Source: Sciscionella sediminilitoris | Lineage (GTDB): Bacteria > Actinomycetota > Actinomycetes > Mycobacteriales > Pseudonocardiaceae | Length of the DNA stretch: 44,202 nt | Direction of reading: 5' to 3' | NCBI RefSeq assembly: GCF_000737195.2 | Contig: NZ_JALM01000103.1 | Coordinates: forward strand, 1-44,202 | In this document: in pieces, positions 39,026 through 44,202 of the stretch | How the letters are laid out: the number at the start of each line of letters is the position of its first letter | Numbering within the stretch: the stretch's first letter is position 1 | The notes under the pieces: generated by a model | Databases searched by the model: none | Seen by the model: only the letters and a program-made list of their open reading frames with translations | Told to the model about the DNA's origin: nothing | Translations under genes and position numbers: made by a program

Positions 39026-39832
39026 TCAAGAGGAATGGAAGAATTCGATGATGCTCTTGTTCACCATTTCCGGGCTTTCCAAGTAGCCGTAGTGACCTGC
39101 CTCCGGGACGAGTTCGAAGGAGGAACCGGGGATGAGCGCGGCGAGTTCACGACCGGCTCGAGGCGGGGTGATCAGGTCATCGGCGAAGGAGATCACGTGG
39201 CAGGGCACGGCAATGTGCCGGTAGGCGTCCCGCCGGTCGGGCATGGGTTCGAGCTTCAGCTGAGCCAGCAGGCCCTGTTTCGTAGCGCCGTTTCCGAGTT
39301 CGAACAGATCCAGCCAGTCGACGATGGACCGTTCGTCGTCGAGTGAGCTCGGGGACAGCATCTGCAAGGCACGCACGATGGCGGCGTAGCCACTCGGAAC
39401 GGCAACCCCGCTCTCCGCCAGTTCCCGTTCGCCACGCGCCAAAGCCGCACGGGCGGCATCGCTGCGCGCGCGGCTGGCCATCAGCACGGCCTGGCGCACG
39501 AGGCCGGGACGGGCCAGGCAGAGTTCCTGTGCCAGGTAGGCACCCATGGAGGTGCCGATGATCCGGGCCGGCCCGATCCCGAGGCTCTCGATCAATCCGA
39601 TGACATCGCCGAGCATGTCCTCGATGGTGAACCCGCTGGAACATTCGTCGGTGGGCGGAATCCCCCGGTTGTCCACCAGAACGGCCTGGAACCCCGCCGC
39701 GTTGAGCGCCGGAACCTGGTGCATACGCCAGCTCTGCGCCGTGCTGCCGCTGCCCATCAGCAACACGACCGGATCGCCGGAGCCGTGCACCTGATAGTGC
39801 AGCCGGATTCCGTTGACATTCAGGATCGGCAT
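39026..39832 (-). CDS. alpha/beta-hydrolase
   Basis: Hydrolase-fold protein of 268 residues with a full catalytic triad: Ser in IIGTSMGAYLA, Asp in ISFADDLITPP and His in EAGHYGYLESPE; an oxyanion-type HGSG lies near the N-terminus. No signal peptide, so cytoplasmic. It is the third gene of the MbtH-acylase operon, 20 bases after the acylase. GGAG lies six bases before the ATG. It may act as an editing or releasing thioesterase, since no thioesterase domain is visible in the NRPSs, or as a tailoring or resistance hydrolase. The sequence looks closer to general esterases and peroxidases of this fold than to type II thioesterases, so the role stays open. Confidence 0.85.
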   Translation of the reverse strand: MPILNVNGIRLHYQVHGSGDPVVLLMGSGSTAQSWRMHQVPALNAAGFQAVLVDNRGIPPTDECSSGFTIEDMLGDVIGLIESLGIGPARIIGTSMGAYLAQELCLARPGLVRQAVLMASRARSDAARAALARGERELAESGVAVPSGYAAIVRALQMLSPSSLDDERSIVDWLDLFELGNGATKQGLLAQLKLEPMPDRRDAYRHIAVPCHVISFADDLITPPRAGRELAALIPGSSFELVPEAGHYGYLESPEMVNKSIIEFFHSS

Positions 39833-39852
39833 GAGATGCTCCGTTCCATGGC

Positions 39853-42228
39853 TCAGCGCAGGGCGATGACCCGCAGCGCGGGCGAGGCGAGGATCTGGGA
39901 CCGCGTGAACCGGTCCGGTACCCATCGTCCGGCGGAGAACAGCCGGGTCTGGTCACTGAAATGTGGTGAGCCGGGGTCGGCCGACTGCGCGTAGGTCAGC
40001 AGCGTGGATCCGCTCGGCCCCGCCGCGGTGAACTGGATCGACTGGATGAAGCTGGAACCGCTCGTCACCTCGGTGTTGCCGCGACGGGGATCCCAGACCG
40101 GGGTGATCACGTTCAGTACGCCGGTCTGGTGCGGGGCACCGTGGATCGGGATGGTCTCGCCGTTGCGGGGCACCGCCTGGTACTGGCCAAGACCGGCATC
40201 CGGCGCGATGCCCGCAGCACGCAGCTCGGCGACCGCGGTGCCGAACGCCTTCTGGACCTCGGGATTCGCGGTGTTCAGCGAGTTCGGCGTGTGGACCGGG
40301 TCGCGTAGGTCGAACGGAACCTTCCACAGGTCACGGACACCGCCGAGGCCTTGCACGAAACGCTGGAACAACAGGGATCCCTTGCTGTGGACGGTGAACC
40401 GTCCGTCCCAGGTGGACAGTGCGCCGCAGTAGGGTGCGACGTCGGCCGGGCCGGTACTCGATGGGGCGATTCCGCCGGGGAACGCCGCGCACATCCTGGC
40501 CGTGTCCTCGGCGGCGAGCTCCGCGGCGCGGCTGGCGTCCGAGAACAGGATCGACCGCATGCTCGCGGCATCGAATCCCTTACCGGGCAAGCCATCAACG
40601 CCGGAGAGGCGCCGTTGAGCGGACAGGATGCCCTGTTGGGTGCGCAGTGACGGCGCGGTCCCGATGCTGCCCATGGTGCGCGGGTAGCCGGTGATCGGCT
40701 GCGCGGGGTTGGCCAGCCAAGCGGAGTCGTTGGAGTTGGTGACGAAGTCCGCACGGTCGCGCTGTGGCTGCCGGGACGGGCCGAGTAGCCCCGGTGCGGC
40801 CGAGTCCGGATCGGTGCGCCAGGAGCAGTCGCCGCGGGAGCCATCCACAATGGACAGACCGGCGGCCCGATAGGTCTGCTTGCCCATCGCGGTACCGCAT
40901 CGGTCCACGTACTCCTCGGTGACTCCGGGGGCAGCCTGGATATCGGCGAACAAGGCGCGGCCACGCCGGTCCACCGCGAGGGTGTTCACCCATGGCACGC
41001 CCTGAGTTCCGGCGAGGGTGCCGCGCACGCCATCGGTGCTCCGCGCGGTATCGAGGCCGAACCAGGTGTTGAGCAGCCGCAGGTTGCCCTGATTCGCGTC
41101 GCGCAACGAGAACACGTTTCCGCTCCAAGGCAACGGGACACCTGACGGACCGCTGGTGATCACCGGACCATAGCGGGTTCCGTAGATCGTCTTGGTGACC
41201 GGTGCTCCGCCGGCGAGCGGCACACTGATCCTGGTCGTCGTCATCTTTTCCGGTTTGCCGTCCACCAGATAGCTCGTCGGGTCACCGGGCACGGTGGGGT
41301 TCTGGAACAGGCCGAACGTTGTCGCCGTGGAGACCGTATGGCTCCAGGCCACCTCGGCGTTGTGCCCGATCATCACGATCGGCATGCCGAGCAGGCTGGC
41401 GCCACTGGCGTTGAATTTACCGGGGATGGTCAGCTGTGCCTGCCAGAACCGGCGCGGACCGCGCCACGGGTAGTGCGGATTCCCCAGTAGCGCACTGCGC
41501 ACTCCCGGCTTGGTGCCGCCACTGCCCGCCGCGATCGCATTGCTGCCCAGATCGTGTTCGGCGGCCCGGGCGCGCGCCGCGGCGACCAACTTCCCCGCAC
41601 TGGGCACCGCGGACTCGACGGCACCGGACGGTGGGGCCGCGCCGATCATCCCCTCGGCGGCGGCTCCGGACCCGGTGACGACGGCCAGCGCATAGGCGTG
41701 GGTGTACACATCGAGATCGCTGATCGGCCGAAGCCACGGCTTGCCCTTGCATGCCGGGTCCGTGACTCGCCCGCCGGCCAGATACTTGTTATATCCCTGC
41801 GCGAATCCGTGCACGAGCTGGCGAACTTCGGGGCGTGGACCGGCCGGTGCCCCGGCCGCCAGCGATCGCCGCACCGCGCCCGTGGCCGAGAGGTAGCGGA
41901 AGTACGTGTCGCTGCTGAGGTTGGTATCGGCGTTCGCCAGCGAGGTATCCGCCGGGCCGGACGCGCCGAGATAGCGGGACCGGTCGCCGCGCACCGTGAG
42001 GTACACCTCGGCCAGCGTACAGAGATTGTCCTTGGCCTCGGCGAAACCGTAACCGTAGCCGAGATCGGTGAAGTTGCGAGCCTCGATGTGCGGGACGCCG
42101 TGCTCGGTGTATGCCAGTGTGGCACGGGCACCGGAGGACGGGGAATCCCGCGCCGTCGTGGCCGCGCTCAGGCCGGGAACCAAGGCGAGCGCGGCCACCA
42201 CCAGCACTACGGTGATTCGTTTTAGCAC
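39853..42228 (-). CDS. secreted Ntn-hydrolase acylase (PvdQ/aculeacin acylase type)
   Basis: Acylase of 791 residues that hydrolyses amide-linked acyl chains. It has a basic start (LKR) and a hydrophobic stretch ending near SAATTA, a signal peptide. Penicillin-acylase fold precursors cleave themselves before the catalytic Ser; here that is Ser229 in LGSNAIAAG, preceded by Gly as required. NPHYPWRG and a following FWQAQLTIPG match the PvdQ, AhlM and aculeacin-acylase group, which remove long acyl chains from lipopeptides or acyl-homoserine lactones, rather than penicillin G acylase. GTG start with GAAGGA upstream; a longer GTG start overlaps the mbtH stop and would bury the signal peptide. In a cluster with FAAL and ACP it could deacylate the exported peptide; that is inference. 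Confidence 0.9.
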   Translation of the reverse strand: MLKRITVVLVVAALALVPGLSAATTARDSPSSGARATLAYTEHGVPHIEARNFTDLGYGYGFAEAKDNLCTLAEVYLTVRGDRSRYLGASGPADTSLANADTNLSSDTYFRYLSATGAVRRSLAAGAPAGPRPEVRQLVHGFAQGYNKYLAGGRVTDPACKGKPWLRPISDLDVYTHAYALAVVTGSGAAAEGMIGAAPPSGAVESAVPSAGKLVAAARARAAEHDLGSNAIAAGSGGTKPGVRSALLGNPHYPWRGPRRFWQAQLTIPGKFNASGASLLGMPIVMIGHNAEVAWSHTVSTATTFGLFQNPTVPGDPTSYLVDGKPEKMTTTRISVPLAGGAPVTKTIYGTRYGPVITSGPSGVPLPWSGNVFSLRDANQGNLRLLNTWFGLDTARSTDGVRGTLAGTQGVPWVNTLAVDRRGRALFADIQAAPGVTEEYVDRCGTAMGKQTYRAAGLSIVDGSRGDCSWRTDPDSAAPGLLGPSRQPQRDRADFVTNSNDSAWLANPAQPITGYPRTMGSIGTAPSLRTQQGILSAQRRLSGVDGLPGKGFDAASMRSILFSDASRAAELAAEDTARMCAAFPGGIAPSSTGPADVAPYCGALSTWDGRFTVHSKGSLLFQRFVQGLGGVRDLWKVPFDLRDPVHTPNSLNTANPEVQKAFGTAVAELRAAGIAPDAGLGQYQAVPRNGETIPIHGAPHQTGVLNVITPVWDPRRGNTEVTSGSSFIQSIQFTAAGPSGSTLLTYAQSADPGSPHFSDQTRLFSAGRWVPDRFTRSQILASPALRVIALR

Positions 42229-42253
42229 AAGGGTTCCTTCCACGCACCCCGGA

Positions 42254-42472
42254 TCAATCGGCACCGTCCATCGCGTCGGCGAGGGACTTCGGCCGCATGT
42301 CCGTCCAGTTCTCTTCGATGTAGTCGAGCGCCGACTGGCGATCGGTCTCCTCCAGGACGACCTTCCAGCCGTCCGGGACCTCCACGAAGGACGGCCAGAG
42401 CGAGTACTGGAGCTCGTCGTTGATCAGCACCAGGTAGCGACCGTCCGGGTCTTCGAAGGGGTTGGTGCTCAT
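42254..42472 (-). CDS. MbtH-like protein
   Basis: Small NRPS helper of 72 residues that binds and stabilises adenylation domains. It has the conserved [24 protein letters not shown] start broken by family-typical positions, then VPDGW and a final [11 protein letters not shown]. The family's conserved Trp residues are all present. ATG is preceded by GGAAAGGA. It heads a three-gene operon with the acylase and hydrolase instead of sitting beside an NRPS. It may serve any of the NRPSs here. Confidence 0.95.
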   Translation of the reverse strand: MSTNPFEDPDGRYLVLINDELQYSLWPSFVEVPDGWKVVLEETDRQSALDYIEENWTDMRPKSLADAMDGAD

Positions 42473-42535
42473 AGCGAATCCTTTCCGTTCAACATCGCCT
42501 GCGATCTCGAAGCGTTCGGTGCGGCATCGTTTCTG

Positions 42536-42565
42536 ACGCTAACCGAACCGCCGGTGCCTGGTCAC
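42536..42565 (-). promoter_or_regulatory. predicted promoter of the MbtH-acylase-hydrolase operon
   Basis: On the minus strand, GTGACC (42565-42560) and TAGCGT (42541-42536) are 18 bases apart. The -35 is only a fair match, which fits a promoter needing an activator. Start of transcription would be near 42529. Confidence 0.4.
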
Positions 42566-42582
42566 CATGCTTAAGGCGGGAA

Positions 42583-42610
42583 TGAAACGGGGCGACGCAA
42601 GGGCGTTTCA
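42583..42610. promoter_or_regulatory. inverted repeat TGAAACG-N14-CGTTTCA
   Basis: Perfect seven-base arms (42583-42589 and 42604-42610) with 21 bases centre to centre, two helical turns, just upstream of the predicted -35 of the mbtH operon. The position suits an activator site; the neighbouring winged-helix regulators are candidate ligands. Confidence 0.5.
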
Positions 42611-42653
42611 GTTTCCCGGTGACGAGGACATCGCCGCTGCCCGAGGGTGCGGT

Positions 42654-43601
42654 TCACCCCTCGAGCGCGGCGAATCCCTCGGCGGCCGGGGCCATCTGGT
42701 GCGGGATGGCAGCGACCTCCCGGTAGCCCAGCAGGTGCACACCGAGGGCGGTTACCGTGTGCATCACCGAATTGCGGTTGCGCCGTGTGGTGATCAGCCC
42801 CGCGCTGCGCAACACCGAGGCGTGCTGGCTGGCCGCGGCGACCGAGATGCCCAGCCGGTTGGCCAGTTCGGTGGTAGTGCTGCTGTCCACCAGGTGCCGC
42901 AGCACGGAGGCGCGGGTACGACCCAGTAGCGCGGAAAGCGAACTCTCCGCGCGGTAGCTGGCTCCGCCCCAGATCGCCTTGGCCACCTCCTGGTCCGGCG
43001 GCGCGGAGAACAGCAGTACCAGCGGATCCCCTTCCCCGGAAGGCTCGATACACGCCGCGGGCCTGGTACAGAGGAACGTGGAAGGGCACAACACCACGCT
43101 GCGCCCGTTCGCATACACGATGCGGTCCGGACCGGGGGCCTGGATCCGGATCACCGGGGGCTCCCAGTGAATCTGCGGATGCAGGGTGGCCAGCAGCCGT
43201 TCCACGCCCCCAGCGGCGAGCACCCGGCCGAGGACACCGCGGCGCGACTCGAGGTGTGCGAGGATGCCGCTCCAGTACGGTGTGATCATCAGCTGCGTGA
43301 ACTCGTTGAGTTCCGCGGCGAACCGTCGTTGCTCGCCGGTGAGACCGAGTCCCGGGTCGGCTGCGTGCATCCCCTGTTGCCAGCGCAGCTCCGGCTCGCA
43401 GTGCCGCGAATTGAACAACAGCCCGAGGCCGTTGCCGTCGTGGCCGAATCTGTTGCGGACCCGCTGTCTCCACTCGCCGAACGGTCCCGCGGTGTTGCCG
43501 TCGAGCAGATCGACGGCCAGCGCGGCCTCCACCTTCGGCCCCGCGGTGGCGATGATGCGTGTTCGGACGAGGTCATCGACAGTAAGCACGATCTGCAGCA
43601 A
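42654..43601 (-). CDS. ArsR-type winged-helix transcriptional regulator (paralogue 2)
   Basis: Regulator of about 315 residues, a paralogue of the one divergent from the ebo-like operon. Both share the order: LTVDDLVRTRI-like start, a long central domain of unknown function, then a winged helix (ELANRLGISVAAASQHASVLRSAGLI) with wing TRRNRNSVMHT. Recognition helix and wing nearly match those of paralogue 1, so the two may bind similar sites. Start is uncertain: TTG at 43601 lies just after GGGGGA and gives an N-terminus aligned with the paralogue; TTG at 43631 is possible. It ends 180 bases before mbtH on the same strand and has its own promoter. Confidence 0.82.
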   Translation of the reverse strand: MLQIVLTVDDLVRTRIIATAGPKVEAALAVDLLDGNTAGPFGEWRQRVRNRFGHDGNGLGLLFNSRHCEPELRWQQGMHAADPGLGLTGEQRRFAAELNEFTQLMITPYWSGILAHLESRRGVLGRVLAAGGVERLLATLHPQIHWEPPVIRIQAPGPDRIVYANGRSVVLCPSTFLCTRPAACIEPSGEGDPLVLLFSAPPDQEVAKAIWGGASYRAESSLSALLGRTRASVLRHLVDSSTTTELANRLGISVAAASQHASVLRSAGLITTRRNRNSVMHTVTALGVHLLGYREVAAIPHQMAPAAEGFAALEG

Positions 43602-43687
43602 CGGTCCCCCAGGTTCAACCGGAGTCAGCAATACTTGAACTATTCAGATTATGTCTGCAATCTACCTTTCTGAAAGCTGAAAACTTG

Positions 43688-43716
43688 AAGCTAGTTACGG
43701 CAAACCGGCAAGTCAA
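43688..43716 (-). promoter_or_regulatory. predicted promoter of the second winged-helix regulator
   Basis: On the minus strand, TTGACT (43716-43711) and TAGCTT (43693-43688) are 17 bases apart, a good fit. Copies of ACTTGAA at 43683-43689 (overlapping the -10) and 43633-43639 (in the leader) could be autoregulatory sites. Confidence 0.55.
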
Positions 43717-43842
43717 GGGACCGCTAATCGGATCGATAACATACGGATATCGCAAACCAAAGGAATCGTTTTCGTTTGGTGTTCACTCCTTCGGCCCCGT
43801 TTTTACGGTAGGGTCGAGCGCGCGCGGCACCGGCTATGGCGA

Positions 43843-44202
43843 TCACTTCGCCGATCCGGAGTTCTTGCGGTTGGCATTGAAGCGCGCTTTCTTCTGCCGG
43901 TTCCCGCAGGTGTTCATATCGCACCATCTGCGGGTGCGGCTCTGACTGGTGTCGAAGAAGGCGGCCTGACAGGTCGGTGAGGCACACAGGGCCAGCTTCC
44001 CGTCTCGTTCGCCCGCGATGATGCTGACCGCGTCGGCGGCGATCACGCTGAGGGCGTCTTCCACCCGGGAACCCGGGCCGAGCCGCCATTGCCGCTGCCC
44101 CTCGGGGGTCAGGACGGCCGCGGCCCGCCCCTGAACGCTGCGCTCGTTGATGATCCGGACCGCGGACGCGGGGAGCGGTTCCGCGACGGCGGCCGCCGTC
44201 GC
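43843..44202 (-). CDS. CGNR zinc-finger protein (3' part; runs off the right edge)
   Basis: The last 119 residues of a regulator; the start is outside the window. The C-terminus has the CGNR zinc finger: LCASPTCQAAFFD, then RRWCDMNTCGNRQKKARF, giving four Cys. This is the DNA-binding part of ABATE/CGNR proteins, which are stress-related regulators common in actinomycetes. It is 241 bases from the nearest cluster regulator and has no obvious link to the pathway, so it may mark the cluster border. Reading continues in frame upstream of the first internal Met, so that Met is not the start. Confidence 0.85.
   Translation of the reverse strand, partial: ATAAAVAEPLPASAVRIINERSVQGRAAAVLTPEGQRQWRLGPGSRVEDALSVIAADAVSIIAGERDGKLALCASPTCQAAFFDTSQSRTRRWCDMNTCGNRQKKARFNANRKNSGSAK

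Noticed and set aside
39853-42228. Acylase as a classical penicillin G acylase
   Set aside because: The motif around NPHYPWRG and the SNAIAAG start of the beta chain fit long-chain acylases better.
1-44202. tRNA, rRNA, CRISPR arrays, insertion sequences, integrases, riboswitches
   Set aside because: None seen: no cloverleaf-like or regularly spaced repeats, and no transposase or integrase motifs in any frame. DNA repeats seen are between NRPS modules and reflect conserved protein motifs.

Overview
The window is high-GC DNA with dense, overlapping, translationally coupled genes and many GTG starts. This points to an actinomycete, most likely a Pseudonocardiaceae- or Streptomyces-like organism; I cannot name the species. 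Almost all of it looks like one biosynthetic gene cluster for a fatty-acylated, probably glycosylated nonribosomal peptide. Both ends are cut: the left end falls inside an NRPS gene and the right end inside a CGNR zinc-finger gene.

Left block (1-19013, minus strand): a four-gene unit encodes a fatty-acyl-AMP ligase (FAAL), a free acyl carrier protein, a four-module NRPS of 4678 residues (C-A-T, C-A-T, C-A-T, C-A-T-E) and a further NRPS that starts C-A and runs off the window. The FAAL and ACP should load a fatty acid, which the first C domain joins to residue 1. Adenylation codes read by eye suggest Asp, an aromatic (Tyr-like) residue, Thr and an Asp-like residue that is epimerised to D; the truncated NRPS reads Gly.

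Middle block (19014-30768, mostly plus strand): a four-gene deoxysugar operon (3- or 3,5-epimerase, 2,3-dehydratase, 3-ketoreductase, RmlA) suggests a 2,6-dideoxyhexose. The 4,6-dehydratase, 4-ketoreductase and glycosyltransferase are not here. Next come a minus-strand ABC exporter with a small membrane protein and a divergent two-component system, a typical self-resistance and signalling set. Then comes a stand-alone C-A-T NRPS whose C domain is of the kind that accepts a D-residue. Its N-terminus looks matched to the tail of the epimerisation module, so I infer that it acts between the two left-hand NRPSs.

Right block (30793-37502, minus strand): seven tightly overlapping genes encode myo-inositol-phosphate synthase, a UbiA prenyltransferase, a TIM-barrel isomerase-like protein, EboA, EboB (TatD-like), EboE (TIM barrel) and EboF (phosphodiesterase). 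This is an ebo-type metabolite-trafficking operon in which an inositol-phosphate synthase takes the place normally held by the sugar-phosphate cyclase EboD. It is the least understood and most interesting part of the window.

Right end (37893-44202): two paralogous winged-helix regulators flank a second operon (MbtH-like protein, secreted Ntn-hydrolase acylase related to PvdQ and aculeacin acylase, alpha/beta hydrolase). The acylase could remove the fatty acid after export, making the acyl chain a temporary protecting group. No tRNA, rRNA, CRISPR array, transposase or integrase was seen. All motif readings and substrate codes were done by eye and no database was searched.
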